A DNA stretch of 64,000 nt from Emticicia sp043780375 (GCF_043780375.1 NZ_JAYWCU010000144.1:27900-91899), one strand, 5' to 3'. Numbered from the stretch's first letter, positions 34,062-42,962 are shown. A program made the numbers and translations. Notes: generated by a model from the sequence alone, not told the origin.

Positions 34062-35087
34062 ATGAAACTAAAATTCCATATTCTTACGCTGCAAATGCGG
34101 CATACTTTTACCATTGCTCATGGCTCTCGTGATAACATTGATGCCTTTATTGTTGAACTACAAGATGGCGAGCACAGTGGCTACGGCGAAGCTACGCCCA
34201 TTCCTTATTATGGCGTAACTGCCGAAGGAATGAGAGATAAACTCGCTGAATACCAGGAGTTTATTGAAAATTATGACTGGGCGGCACCCCGCTTGCAAAG
34301 TCCCGAAGAATTTTGGGCAGTAATGTATCCTTTTCTAAAAGATGATTCTTTCGCTCATTGTGCTTTAGACATGGCTGCGTGGGACTTGTGGGGTAAAAAG
34401 CAAGGAAAGCCGTTATACGAAATTTGGGGACTGGATATTACTAAAGTTCCTTATTCGAATTATACCATTGGCATTGATACTATTGAAAAAATGGTATCAA
34501 AAATGCAAGAATTTGATTTCCCGATTTATAAAATAAAACTCGGCACCGACCACGATGTAGAAATTGTTCGTGAACTCCGCAAACATACTGATGCACTTTT
34601 TAGAGTTGATGCCAATTGTGCGTGGAGCGTGGAAGAAACGATTGAAAACTCAAAAGCATTTGCCGAGTTGGGCGTTGAGTTCATTGAACAACCCATGAAA
34701 AAAGATGACTACGAGTCAATGACTGAAATAATGAAAGGCTCGGTGTTACCTTTGATTGCCGATGAAAGTTGTATAGTGGAAGAAGATGTAAAAAAATGTG
34801 TCGGAAAATTTGATGGTGTAAACATAAAACTGGCAAAATGTGGTGGAATTACACCAGCCTTACGCATGATTGCCGAAGCTCGTAGTTTAGGTTTACAAGT
34901 AATGTGTGGCTGCATGACCGAAACAAGTATTGGTATTTCTGCCATCGGGCAACTTGCTCCGCTTCTCGATTATGTAGATATGGATGGTTCAATATTAATT
35001 TCAAACGACCCAGCCGAAGGTGTGTATTTAGAAAAAGGAAAACCTATTTTCCCGAAAAGAAATGGTACAGGGGCGATACTTTTGTAG
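34062..35087 (+). CDS. Dipeptide epimerase (L-Ala-D/L-Glu epimerase type, enolase superfamily)
   Basis: The enzyme inverts the configuration of the second residue of dipeptides such as those from peptidoglycan turnover. It has the KxK acid/base motif (K157, K159 in IYKIKLG), metal ligands Asp183 (RVDANCAW), Glu209 (IEQP) and Asp234 (ADES), and the opposite catalytic Lys256 (NIKLAK). Length 341 aa is normal. This set of residues fits the dipeptide epimerase branch; substrate specificity varies within it. Confidence 0.9.
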   Translation: MKLKFHILTLQMRHTFTIAHGSRDNIDAFIVELQDGEHSGYGEATPIPYYGVTAEGMRDKLAEYQEFIENYDWAAPRLQSPEEFWAVMYPFLKDDSFAHCALDMAAWDLWGKKQGKPLYEIWGLDITKVPYSNYTIGIDTIEKMVSKMQEFDFPIYKIKLGTDHDVEIVRELRKHTDALFRVDANCAWSVEETIENSKAFAELGVEFIEQPMKKDDYESMTEIMKGSVLPLIADESCIVEEDVKKCVGKFDGVNIKLAKCGGITPALRMIAEARSLGLQVMCGCMTETSIGISAIGQLAPLLDYVDMDGSILISNDPAEGVYLEKGKPIFPKRNGTGAILL

Positions 35088-35124
35088 TCGAGAGTTTACA
35101 AACAAGCAATTTAACTAACAATTT

Positions 35125-35145
35125 GTAGAACTGTGGACTGCAGAC
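35125..35145. repeat. Short 7-base-period repeat
   Basis: GTAGAAC, TGTGGAC and TGCAGAC follow with exact 7-base spacing in the convergent gap before the minus-strand lipoprotein gene. Confidence 0.45.
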
Positions 35146-35148
35146 TAA

Positions 35149-35658
35149 TCAAAACTCATGCAAAACAATCAATTTTGACTCGACGGTATTACTGATATTT
35201 CCTGCTCGGTCTTTGATTGTTACTTGAAACTTTAATGAATCTTTAACTGGTGTAAAAGGGTGTGGAAAATCTACCGAATAGTCAATTGTTCCTTCAATTG
35301 GGCCAACTTTTCCATCACTTTTTAGGCGTGGGAAAAAGCCAGAATAGGGCACAGCTGGTATAAATTCTTGAAAAACACCTTTCTTTTTACGAAATAGCCG
35401 AATAATATAATTATAATCGCTTTTTACTTCTGCGGCAGCTTTTTCTTTTTCATTGACACCTAAATCGCCATCGCCATCTTGAAATTTGATAGTCAAAATC
35501 AGTGAATCTTTTTTTGAACCTGTAAAAGCGTCAATTCTGATTTCTTTGCGTAGGTCTTTAAACTCAATACCTGGCTTTACATCGAAAGTTGTTTCTTTGT
35601 AACATCCTGATAATGATAGTATTACACCAAAAATAATAAATACTGAAACCTTTTTCAT
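35149..35658 (-). CDS. Small lipoprotein of unknown function
   Basis: A lipoprotein signal ends at Cys19 (LSLSGCYKE). The body contains LTIKFQDGDGDLGVNEKEK (about 55-73), a calcium-loop-like acidic stretch, and a closing beta-strand FQVTIKDRAGNISNTVESKLIVL resembling an Ig-like fold. Proteins with this QDGDGDLG motif are common in Bacteroidota, with no assigned function. It is monocistronic. Confidence 0.75.
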   Translation of the reverse strand: MKKVSVFIIFGVILSLSGCYKETTFDVKPGIEFKDLRKEIRIDAFTGSKKDSLILTIKFQDGDGDLGVNEKEKAAAEVKSDYNYIIRLFRKKKGVFQEFIPAVPYSGFFPRLKSDGKVGPIEGTIDYSVDFPHPFTPVKDSLKFQVTIKDRAGNISNTVESKLIVLHEF

Positions 35659-35679
35659 CGTTAATATGTCATTTTAATT

Positions 35680-35814
35680 AGTTCACAGTAGATAGTCAAT
35701 AGATTTTTAAAAAAAACAGTTTTTTTGTGAAAACACGCAAACTTTAAAAGTATTTAAATTGTTGATTATCAATTGTTTACAATCTTATAAACTGTAGTCT
35801 ATTGACTATCGACT
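35680..35814. repeat. Inverted heptamer arrays upstream of the LuxE-like gene
   Basis: The left arm is AGTTCAC, AGTAGAT, AGTCAAT and AGATTTT (35680-35707); the right arm is GTAGTCT, ATTGACT and ATCGACT (35794-35814). GATAGTCAATAGA (35691-35703) pairs perfectly with 35798-35810. It lies in a divergent intergenic region. Confidence 0.8.
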
Positions 35815-35854
35815 ATTTTTTTCTGCTAATTTAGTAAAAACTTTAAACTTTGCA

Positions 35855-36934
35855 ATGGGTATTCGTGATGAACTAAAATCTGCGGTTTTACAACTAAACG
35901 ATAATTTTGTAAGACCAAATTATTTTGAAGAACTGGCTTTAGAAGTTTTTCGCTTTCAAGCTGTACAAAACCCTGTGTATAATAAATATTTGAGTTTATT
36001 ACGAGTTAATCCCTTAGAAATCAATCGTTTAGACAAAATTCCTTTCTTGCCAATTCAGTTTTTTAAGTACCATAAAGTTGTTTCTAATAATGCTCCTACA
36101 CAAATAATTTTTGAAAGTAGTGGCACTACAGGCAACACTACGAGCAAACATTTGGTTAGCGATTTACCTTTTTATGAATACGTTAGTCAAAAGATTTTTG
36201 AGCAATTTTATGGCCCACTAACCGACTACCATATTTTAGCTTTGCTACCTTCCTATCTTGAACGAAATAACTCCTCGTTGGTGTATATGGTTCAAAGTTT
36301 TATTTATCGAACCTATTCTCATGAGTCGGGTTTTTATTTGAACAATATAACCGAACTTCTTGAAAAACTTCGACAACTATCTGACGAGCGACATCTCTCT
36401 AACCAACTATCTAAGCGAAAAGTTTTAATAATTGGTGTGACCTTCGCTTTGCTTGATTTAGCTGAGTCGAACGAAGATTTGACTTTTATGCACAAATTCA
36501 AAGAAAAACTTGTGGTAATGGAAACAGGCGGTATGAAAGGCCGTAGAAAAGAACTTTTGCGAGAGGAAGTACACGAAATCTTAACGGGTGCTTTTGGCGT
36601 GGAAAAAATACATTCAGAGTACGGAATGACCGAGCTACTTTCACAAGGATATTCAAAAGGTGATGGTATTTTTGAATTGCCCAAAACCATGAAAGTATTA
36701 TTGCGTGAAATCAACGACCCATTCAAAATTATTCCTACTTTTAATATGCCCACCTTCACCGAGCGAAATATAGTTAGGGGCGGAATAAATGTGATTGATT
36801 TGGCTAATATTGATTCTTGTAGCTTCATCGAAACACAAGACTTAGGTGCATATAATACTGATAATCAATCATTTAGTGTCATTGGCCGGTTTGACAATTC
36901 TGACATTCGTGGTTGCAATTTGATGGTTGTTTAA
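35855..36934 (+). CDS. LuxE-like acyl-protein synthetase / adenylate-forming enzyme
   Basis: LuxE-family enzymes activate fatty acids as acyl-adenylates. The ATP motif FESSGTTGNTTSKH (about 88-101) is clear, followed by METGGMKGRRKELLREEVH and EYGMTELLSQGY, which match the LuxE branch. Length 359 aa is typical. No luciferase or reductase genes are nearby, so light emission is not implied. In other Bacteroidota such genes are linked to lipid or surface modification; here there is no such context. The gene overlaps the convergent fructosamine-kinase gene by four bases. Confidence 0.85.
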   Translation: MGIRDELKSAVLQLNDNFVRPNYFEELALEVFRFQAVQNPVYNKYLSLLRVNPLEINRLDKIPFLPIQFFKYHKVVSNNAPTQIIFESSGTTGNTTSKHLVSDLPFYEYVSQKIFEQFYGPLTDYHILALLPSYLERNNSSLVYMVQSFIYRTYSHESGFYLNNITELLEKLRQLSDERHLSNQLSKRKVLIIGVTFALLDLAESNEDLTFMHKFKEKLVVMETGGMKGRRKELLREEVHEILTGAFGVEKIHSEYGMTELLSQGYSKGDGIFELPKTMKVLLREINDPFKIIPTFNMPTFTERNIVRGGINVIDLANIDSCSFIETQDLGAYNTDNQSFSVIGRFDNSDIRGCNLMVV

Positions 36935-37815
36935 GCCAAATATTTATTTAATGTTCGAATAACAGGTGGCAAATAACTTGTGCCGAAAAGATTAACATGC
37001 ACCAATAAAGGATAAATATTATAGATTGGCACACGCATATCGAAGCGAGGTTGTAGCGGAAATGCTTCGTGGTAAGTATCATAAAAACGCTTGTCGAATC
37101 CACCAAAAAGTGAGGTAAAAGCTATTTCCATTTCCCGATTTCCATAATAAACGGCGGGGTCAATCAAGCATGGATTTCCGTCATTATCAGTAATTACATT
37201 TCCTGTCCATAAATCGCCGTGGAGTAAAGAGGGTTTTTCAACCGGCAACAATTCGGGTAAAAGCTTATAAAACTGTTGAAATTTTTCATACAACTCCTTG
37301 CTAATCAAGTCATTATAATATGCCAAGCCAGCTTGGAGGTTTAATCTTTTTTCTATAAAAAAAGTGAGCCAATCGTCTTTTTGCTCATTACTTTGTCGAA
37401 GCGAACCAATATAGTTATCGAAACTTAGTCCAAAATGTGCGTCAGTATTTCGATGTAGTGCTGCGATTTTCTCTCCTAAACTTTCCCAATAATCAAAATT
37501 AGGTTTGGTATATTCTATGTTTTCTAAAATCAAATAATCTTGTCCATCTCGCCGTCCCCAATTCATCACTTCTGGAATACGAATCACATTTGTTTCTCGC
37601 AATAATTCCAAACCTTTGGCTTCCGTTTCAAACATTCCTTCGTGGCTACGAGTATTATATTTGATAAAATATTTGCCCTCATTTGTTACAACCTGTACAG
37701 TTATATTGATACTTCCACCTTGAAGAAGTCGATATTCGCTTACTTGCACATCATGTCCAAACATTTCAAAAAAAACACTCTCAAAAAATTGGAATTGGTC
37801 TTCAGCCGTTTGCAT
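36931..37815 (-). CDS. Fructosamine kinase family protein
   Basis: A kinase of the aminoglycoside-phosphotransferase-like fold that phosphorylates sugar residues on glycated amines, a protein-repair reaction. The nucleotide-binding lobe includes FIKYN, and the catalytic loop is LLHGDLWTGNV (about 197-207) followed by the metal-binding LIDPAVYYGNRE. Length 294 aa is normal. It ends convergently with the LuxE-like gene (four-base overlap). Confidence 0.92.
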   Translation of the reverse strand: MQTAEDQFQFFESVFFEMFGHDVQVSEYRLLQGGSINITVQVVTNEGKYFIKYNTRSHEGMFETEAKGLELLRETNVIRIPEVMNWGRRDGQDYLILENIEYTKPNFDYWESLGEKIAALHRNTDAHFGLSFDNYIGSLRQSNEQKDDWLTFFIEKRLNLQAGLAYYNDLISKELYEKFQQFYKLLPELLPVEKPSLLHGDLWTGNVITDNDGNPCLIDPAVYYGNREMEIAFTSLFGGFDKRFYDTYHEAFPLQPRFDMRVPIYNIYPLLVHVNLFGTSYLPPVIRTLNKYLA

Positions 37816-37838
37816 ACCTCCACCGAGTCGTCGGGCCG

Positions 37839-37853
37839 TCCCCCTAAAGGGGA
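37839..37853. repeat. GC-rich palindrome CCCCTAAAGGGG type
   Basis: TCCCC and GGGGA flank CTAAA, followed by GTTT. It is the short form of the palindromic elements at 29145 and 43265, here in the 5' flank of the fructosamine-kinase gene. Confidence 0.55.
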
Positions 37854-37938
37854 GTTTAAAAATGATTTGAACTAAACATATTATTTACGAATAATACTTA
37901 TAAACTATTGATAATAAGTTATTTATACTCAACCAAGC

Positions 37939-37966
37939 CATAAATCGTAAATCATAAATCGTAAAT
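37939..37966. repeat. Perfect tandem heptamer repeat upstream of dxr
   Basis: CATAAAT and CGTAAAT alternate twice with no mismatch, giving two exact 14-base copies. It lies 99 bases before the dxr ATG. Confidence 0.8.
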
Positions 37967-38064
37967 ACACTGCAATACGATTGGCAAAATAAAAACTTTA
38001 TCATTAAATTTTCCGAACTTTGTGTAAAAATTTAAGTAAAATTATTTAAAGTCGATTTTTTTTC

Positions 38065-39216
38065 ATGGAAAAACGTCATCTCGCCATACTTGGTTCAACA
38101 GGTTCGATAGGTACACAGGCTCTGGAAGTAGTTGATGCAAATCCTGATAGTTTTGAAATTGAAGTGCTGACAGCTCAAAATAATGCCGATTTATTGATAG
38201 AACAAGCGGCAAAATTTCGTCCAAATGTAGTAGTTATTTCTAACGAAAAACTTTATGATAAAGTATTTGCAGCTCTAGACCCACTTGACATAAAAGTTTA
38301 TACCGGTGAAAAATCATTAGTTTCTGTCGTTCAAATGGAGTCGGTCAATATGGTTTTGACAGCCTTAGTTGGCTACGCAGGTTTGATTCCGACCGTGGCG
38401 GCAATAAAAGCAGGAAAACATATTGCATTAGCAAACAAAGAAACTTTGGTCGTTGCAGGAGAATTAGTAACCGAATTAGCCCAAAAACATAAAGTTGATA
38501 TTTTGCCTGTCGATTCCGAACATTCGGCAATATTTCAATGCTTAGTTGGCGAATTTCATAACCCAATTGAAAAAATAATTTTGACTGCTTCAGGCGGCCC
38601 ATTTCGTGGAAAAGATAGAGAATTTCTGAAAACAGTAACAAAAGCACAAGCCCTAAAGCACCCAAATTGGAGCATGGGAGCAAAAATAACGATTGATTCG
38701 GCATCTTTGATGAACAAAGGTTTGGAGGTAATTGAGGCAAAATGGCTCTTTGGACTTACACCCGAACAAATTGAAGTGGTGGTGCATCCACAAAGTATTA
38801 TTCACTCAATGGTGCAGTTTGAAGATGGAAGTATGAAAGCTCAAATGGGTTTGCCCGATATGCGAGTGCCGATTCAGTTTGCGATTGGCTATCCTAATCG
38901 TTTAAAATCTAATTTCCCGAGAATGGATTTTACTCAATACCCGTCTTTGACTTTTGAAAAGCCTGATTATCAGACATTTAGAAATCTAAGTTTTGCTTTC
39001 GAAGCCCTCAAAGTTGGTGGAAATATGGCGTGTATTGTCAACGCAGCCAACGAAATTGCGGTTGCAGCTTTCTTGCGAGATGAAATTGGCTTCTTAGAAA
39101 TGTCCGATTTGATTGAAGATTCTATGCAAGAAGTAAGTTTTGTACGCACCCCAACGCTTGAAGATTATATAGAAACAGACAAAGAAACGAGAAAGATCGC
39201 ATTGGAATTTGTTTAG
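38065..39216 (+). CDS. dxr: 1-deoxy-D-xylulose 5-phosphate reductoisomerase
   Basis: This enzyme makes 2-C-methyl-D-erythritol 4-phosphate, the committed step of non-mevalonate isoprenoid synthesis. NADPH-binding LGSTGSIGTQALEV (about 9-22) opens the protein; VDSEHSAIFQCL (metal and substrate binding) and the flexible-loop TIDSASLMNKGLEVIEA with HPQSIIHSMVQF follow. Length 383 aa is normal. A pseudouridine synthase gene follows on the same strand, separated by inverted heptamer arrays. Confidence 0.97.
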   Translation: MEKRHLAILGSTGSIGTQALEVVDANPDSFEIEVLTAQNNADLLIEQAAKFRPNVVVISNEKLYDKVFAALDPLDIKVYTGEKSLVSVVQMESVNMVLTALVGYAGLIPTVAAIKAGKHIALANKETLVVAGELVTELAQKHKVDILPVDSEHSAIFQCLVGEFHNPIEKIILTASGGPFRGKDREFLKTVTKAQALKHPNWSMGAKITIDSASLMNKGLEVIEAKWLFGLTPEQIEVVVHPQSIIHSMVQFEDGSMKAQMGLPDMRVPIQFAIGYPNRLKSNFPRMDFTQYPSLTFEKPDYQTFRNLSFAFEALKVGGNMACIVNAANEIAVAAFLRDEIGFLEMSDLIEDSMQEVSFVRTPTLEDYIETDKETRKIALEFV

Positions 39217-39226
39217 TTTTTACTTT

Positions 39227-39300
39227 CGGCTGTCAGCAATCGGCTGTCAGTGAAGTATATTTTTTTAAAGCCGATGGCTGACAGCCGATTGCCGACAGCC
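39227..39300. repeat. Inverted heptamer arrays between dxr and the RluA-type gene
   Basis: The left arm is CGGCTGT, CAGCAAT, CGGCTGT (39227-39247), the right arm GATGGCT, GACAGCC, GATTGCC, GACAGCC (39273-39300). The arms pair over 22 of 23 bases (39228-39250 with 39278-39300). Unlike the other arrays it is GC-rich. Confidence 0.85.
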
Positions 39301-39321
39301 AACACAAGAATTAATAACATT

Positions 39322-40050
39322 ATGGCAAAGAAACCATTTCAAGTAATTTACGAAGACAATCACATCATCATTGTCAACAAAGCTCAAGGTATTTTGGTGC
39401 AAGGCGATAGCACTGGCGATAAAACATTATCGGACTATGTAAAAGATTACATCAAACATAAATATAATAAACCTGGGGATGTATTTTTGGGAACTGTTCA
39501 CCGCCTCGACCGCCCTGTAAGTGGTTTAGTGATTTTTGCACGAACATCAAAAGCCCTCGAACGCATGAATGAGCTTTTCCGCAAAAGAGAAATTCAAAAA
39601 ACTTATTGGGCAGTAGTAGGCAATAAACCTGAGAAAAAAACAGGAAAATTGACAAACTGGTTGATAAAAAATGAAAATAGAAATACCGTAATGGCTTATG
39701 ATGAGGAAGTTGAAGGCTCGCTAAAAGCAGAGTTAAGTTATCGTTATTTGGGAGAAATTAACCATTATCATTTGCTCGAAGTGAATCCGATTACGGGTCG
39801 TCCTCACCAAATTCGTGTGCAATTAGCCAAAATGGGTTGTCCGATTAGAGGCGATGTTAAATATGGTTATCCAAGACCAAACCTCGAAGGAAATATCAAT
39901 TTGCACGCTCGTCGCTTGTATTTTGTGCATCCTGTAAAAAAAGAACCGATTATTTGCAAAGCAGCTTTACCCGAAAATCCATTTTGGGAAGAATTCTTAG
40001 AACTCGAACCAGAAGATGTAAAAACAGAAAATTTGGACTTTTTATATTAG
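39322..40050 (+). CDS. RluA-family pseudouridine synthase
   Basis: The enzyme converts uridine to pseudouridine in rRNA or tRNA. The catalytic motif HRLDRPVSGL (60-69) has Asp63, and the later NPITGRPHQIRVQLA and RLYFVHPV are family marks. I choose the ATG at 39322 (MAKKPFQVIYED, 242 aa), since the frame further upstream runs through the hairpin repeat. No S4 domain is present, so it belongs to the short RluA group; the target base is unknown. Confidence 0.92.
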   Translation: MAKKPFQVIYEDNHIIIVNKAQGILVQGDSTGDKTLSDYVKDYIKHKYNKPGDVFLGTVHRLDRPVSGLVIFARTSKALERMNELFRKREIQKTYWAVVGNKPEKKTGKLTNWLIKNENRNTVMAYDEEVEGSLKAELSYRYLGEINHYHLLEVNPITGRPHQIRVQLAKMGCPIRGDVKYGYPRPNLEGNINLHARRLYFVHPVKKEPIICKAALPENPFWEEFLELEPEDVKTENLDFLY

Positions 40051-40099
40051 ACTTCCTGCGAAAGTATTTTAAGTCGAAAAACACTTTCGCAGGAAGTCT
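40049..40099. repeat. Perfect 17-base inverted repeat overlapping the stop codon of the RluA-type gene
   Basis: AGACTTCCTGCGAAAGT (40049-40065) pairs with 40083-40099. The left arm includes the last two bases of the TAG stop. There is no T-run, so it looks like an inserted palindrome or an RNA-stability hairpin rather than a terminator. Confidence 0.7.
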
Positions 40100-40113
40100 A
40101 TATAAGAAAACAT

Positions 40114-40146
40114 AAAGCGTTTGGACTAACCCAAACGCTTTTTTTT
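40114..40146. terminator. Bidirectional terminator
   Basis: AAAGCGTTTGG (40114-40124) pairs with CCAAACGCTTT (40131-40141), followed by more T. It ends the plus-strand RluA-type gene and lies five bases after the stop of the minus-strand oxidoreductase gene. Confidence 0.9.
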
Positions 40147-40151
40147 AATAT

Positions 40152-41609
40152 TTATACCTTCCAACCATCTCGGTAGCTGCTTCTACCTACAAATTGGTTA
40201 GCTTCTTCTACATTAGTTATTCTCATATTTTCGCCATCCCAAAGTAATTTTTTACGGGCAAAGAACTCCATCTGACCTTTACTGTTTTCTCTACGTAACA
40301 TGTAACTTCTAATTGCCAAATTGCCCATCAATACAGTTTCGGTCATTGGACCAGCGTAATCAAAAGATGAAGTTAAGGCTAAATGCTCTTTGCTTTTAAA
40401 GCCCGCTTTACAAGCATCTACCCACTTACGTTGATGCCCGTATTCAGGCTCAATATCTTTAGGCAAATCTGGACCTAATTCTTTAGTTCCGTCATTCAGA
40501 TATAGCTTTGGCATCATTGGCGAGCTATCATTTATGTTGGTAGAAATAATACCTTTTTCACCAATGATTAATACGCCATTGCTGCTATTTGTACCGCCAA
40601 TATCTTCATTTGCAGGAATTATGTCAGGGTGAGAAGGTCTAATGCCGCCATCGCTCCACGACATTTCTACCGGTGATTTACTTTTGGCAGTTGCTCCAAA
40701 ATGAAGTGTAATAAACGAAGATGCGGGGCAACCTTCTGGGTTATAATCAGCCGTCCACAATTTTGTATACACCGATGCTACGCTGCACTCTGCATCAGTA
40801 GGGTATTTTAAACCCAAAGTTCGGAATGGAATGTCTATTAAATGACAACCCACATCGCCCAACGCTCCTGTGCCATAATCCCACCAGCCACGCCAATTGA
40901 AGGGGTGCATGTTTGGTATATAAGGCTTAGATTCGTTTGGCCCGAGCCATAAATTCCAGTCTAAATCTTTTGGTTTTAAGCTATCATCAGGCTTTGGCAT
41001 TGCGTTGCCTTGTGGCCAAACAGGGCGGTTTGTCCAAATTTGTACTTTGCCAATTTTTCCTAATTTTCCAGAATCTATCCAGCTTTGAACCGTAATTAAA
41101 AGTGGATTTGAGCCTCCTTGATTACCCATTTGACTCACAATTTTATGTTTTCTTGCCATCTCAGTTAGCAAACGAGCTTCACGAATGTTGTGAGTCATTG
41201 GCTTCTGAACGTACACGTGTTTGCCTCGTTCCATTGCATAAGCAGCGGCTGGACCATGCACGTGGTCGGGTGTAGAAATCGTAACAGCGTCAATATCTTT
41301 TTCTTTGTCCAACATTTCTCGGTAGTCGGCATAACGTTTGGCATTGGGAAATAACCCAACCGTCTCTTTTGCAGAACCCGAAAAATCAACATCACAAAGT
41401 GCTACTATTCGCTCTCTACCATTTACTGAGGCATTTCTAATATCGCTTCTACCTTTTCCTCCTGCACCGATGGCTGCAATGTTAAGCTGGTCACTCGGGG
41501 CAATAAACCCCAATCCACCAAGCACATTTCTCGGAACAATGAAAAAAGAGGAGGCAATTGCTCCTTTTTTGATAAATTCTCTCCGAGATTCGTTTGATTT
41601 CTCTTTCAT
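40152..41609 (-). CDS. Gfo/Idh/MocA-family oxidoreductase with Tat signal
   Basis: An exported NAD(P)-dependent sugar oxidoreductase. The N-terminus ESRREFIKKGAIASSFFIVP is a twin-arginine signal of the kind common to these proteins in Bacteroidota. The Rossmann motif IAAIGAGGKGRSDI (about 44-57) follows, and VQKPMTHNIREA is the nucleotide-proximal loop (EKP in most members). Length 485 aa is typical of the long secreted group with a C-terminal DUF-type extension. It is divergent from a TIM-barrel sugar isomerase gene, also with Tat signal, so the two may act on related sugars. Confidence 0.9.
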   Translation of the reverse strand: MKEKSNESRREFIKKGAIASSFFIVPRNVLGGLGFIAPSDQLNIAAIGAGGKGRSDIRNASVNGRERIVALCDVDFSGSAKETVGLFPNAKRYADYREMLDKEKDIDAVTISTPDHVHGPAAAYAMERGKHVYVQKPMTHNIREARLLTEMARKHKIVSQMGNQGGSNPLLITVQSWIDSGKLGKIGKVQIWTNRPVWPQGNAMPKPDDSLKPKDLDWNLWLGPNESKPYIPNMHPFNWRGWWDYGTGALGDVGCHLIDIPFRTLGLKYPTDAECSVASVYTKLWTADYNPEGCPASSFITLHFGATAKSKSPVEMSWSDGGIRPSHPDIIPANEDIGGTNSSNGVLIIGEKGIISTNINDSSPMMPKLYLNDGTKELGPDLPKDIEPEYGHQRKWVDACKAGFKSKEHLALTSSFDYAGPMTETVLMGNLAIRSYMLRRENSKGQMEFFARKKLLWDGENMRITNVEEANQFVGRSSYRDGWKV

Positions 41610-41998
41610 GTTTTAAATTCTATTTTTAGGATTGAATAATTGAGCTTTAATTTAGAAATGATGCTTCTATTTTTTAACTCAGCTTTTTACTTCGCTAAAC
41701 TAATAAAAAGTTGTGGTCAAACACTTATAATTAAGAAATAAATTTAGTATAAAGCTATGAATATATAAACAATTTTTATAAAATGATGTGCTATTTTAAA
41801 TATTCTTAGATTTAGAACTTCGTATAAGATGTTTAAACTTTTGTTGTTTCAAAACTACATTCTCGATTGTCAAATGTGGAAAATCCATTTTTCAATAGTA
41901 CATTTGGTAACTTTAAATTATGTTTAAATAGCTTCGTTATATTTGAAGCATAATTTATTCTGTTTTTTATAAAATCAACCTTCAATCTATAAAAACTA
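41610..41998. other. Divergent intergenic region, no gene seen
   Basis: 389 AT-rich bases between the Gfo/Idh/MocA gene and the TIM-barrel gene. It contains a promoter at 41913-41945 for the rightward gene. An open frame that crosses 41833-42120 on the minus strand is antisense to the gene start and not convincing. No RNA gene or operator is recognised. Confidence 0.5.
41913..41945 (+). promoter_or_regulatory. Promoter of the TIM-barrel isomerase gene
   Basis: TTTG (41913-41916) and TATATTTG (41938-41945), separated by 21 bases, match both elements of the Bacteroidota housekeeping promoter (TTTG and TAnnTTTG). The ATG follows 54 bases after the -7 box. Confidence 0.6.
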
Positions 41999-42931
41999 AT
42001 GAATCGCAGAAATTTTCTTTCAAAAAGTGTCTTGGCGGCAAGTGCTACCACTTTAGGCTCAACGGCAGCGTTTGCTACTGAAACGTCATCAATCAAAAAC
42101 TCAGTTGCACCAAAATACAAAATGCTTTACGCTCCGCATTTTGGAATGTTTGAAAACTCAGCAGGAAAAGACTTATTCGACCAACTCAAATTTATGGCGG
42201 AAAATGGCTTCATGGGTTTGGAAGACAACGGAATGTTGAAACGTACGCCCGAAATTCAGTCTAAAATTGGTGAAACAATGGCAAAATTAGGCATGAAAAT
42301 GGGCGTTTTTGTAGTAGATGGAGGCGATAACTGGAAAACTTCGTTGGCAACGGGTAAAAAAGAATTTCTCGAAAATTTCTTGAAAACCTGCCGTGATTCG
42401 GTCGAAACTGCCAAGCGTTGCAATGCTAAATTTATGACAGTTGTACCTGGTTATTTTGAAAGAAATTTGCCTTTGGGGATTCAAACTGGTAATGTAATTG
42501 ATGCTTTACGTCGTGCATCCGATATTTTTGAGCCACATAATCTTACAATGGTTTTAGAACCTTTGAGCGACAATCCCGACTTGTTTTTACGTTTTTCCGA
42601 CCAAACTTACATGATTTGCAAGGCTGTTAATAGTCCTTCGTGCAAAATTTTGTTTGATATGTGGCACATGCAACGCAACGAAGGCCGCATGACACAACAC
42701 ATGGACTGGTGCTGGGAAGAAATTGCTTATTTCCAAATCGGTGATGAGCCAGGACGTAAAGAACCAACAACGGGCGAAATAAATTACAAGGCTCTTTTCA
42801 AGCATATTTACGAGAAATCAAAAGTTAAAAACCAAGAGTTCATTATGGGAATGGAGCATGGAAATTTTGCCAAAGGAAAAGAAGGTGAAACCAAACTCAT
42901 TGAGGCTTATCAATGGAGTGATAATTTTTAA
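41999..42931 (+). CDS. Hydroxypyruvate-isomerase-like TIM-barrel protein with Tat signal
   Basis: An exported sugar-phosphate-isomerase/epimerase-fold protein. MNRRNFLSKSVLAASATTLGS is a twin-arginine signal. The barrel includes KFMTVVPGYFER, LTMVLEPLSDNPDLFL with a metal-binding Glu, LFDMWHMQRNEG with Asp and His ligands, and FIMGMEHGN with the closing Glu, as in hydroxypyruvate isomerase and xylose-isomerase-like proteins. Length 310 aa is normal. The divergent oxidoreductase gene suggests a shared sugar pathway in the cell envelope; the substrate is unknown. Confidence 0.88.
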   Translation: MNRRNFLSKSVLAASATTLGSTAAFATETSSIKNSVAPKYKMLYAPHFGMFENSAGKDLFDQLKFMAENGFMGLEDNGMLKRTPEIQSKIGETMAKLGMKMGVFVVDGGDNWKTSLATGKKEFLENFLKTCRDSVETAKRCNAKFMTVVPGYFERNLPLGIQTGNVIDALRRASDIFEPHNLTMVLEPLSDNPDLFLRFSDQTYMICKAVNSPSCKILFDMWHMQRNEGRMTQHMDWCWEEIAYFQIGDEPGRKEPTTGEINYKALFKHIYEKSKVKNQEFIMGMEHGNFAKGKEGETKLIEAYQWSDNF

Positions 42932-42962
42932 GAAAGATTGAATTTTACCATTTATAATACTG

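Noticed and set aside
35855..36934. Bioluminescence gene cluster
   Set aside because: Only a LuxE-like gene is present; no luxA, luxB, luxC or luxD homologue lies in the window.
37642..37875. Plus-strand open frame of 77 codons
   Set aside because: Antisense to the fructosamine kinase start and ending in the GC-rich repeat element; no independent support.
41833..42120. Minus-strand open frame of 95 codons in the divergent region
   Set aside because: It overlaps the promoter and Tat signal region of the TIM-barrel gene and shows no recognisable protein features.
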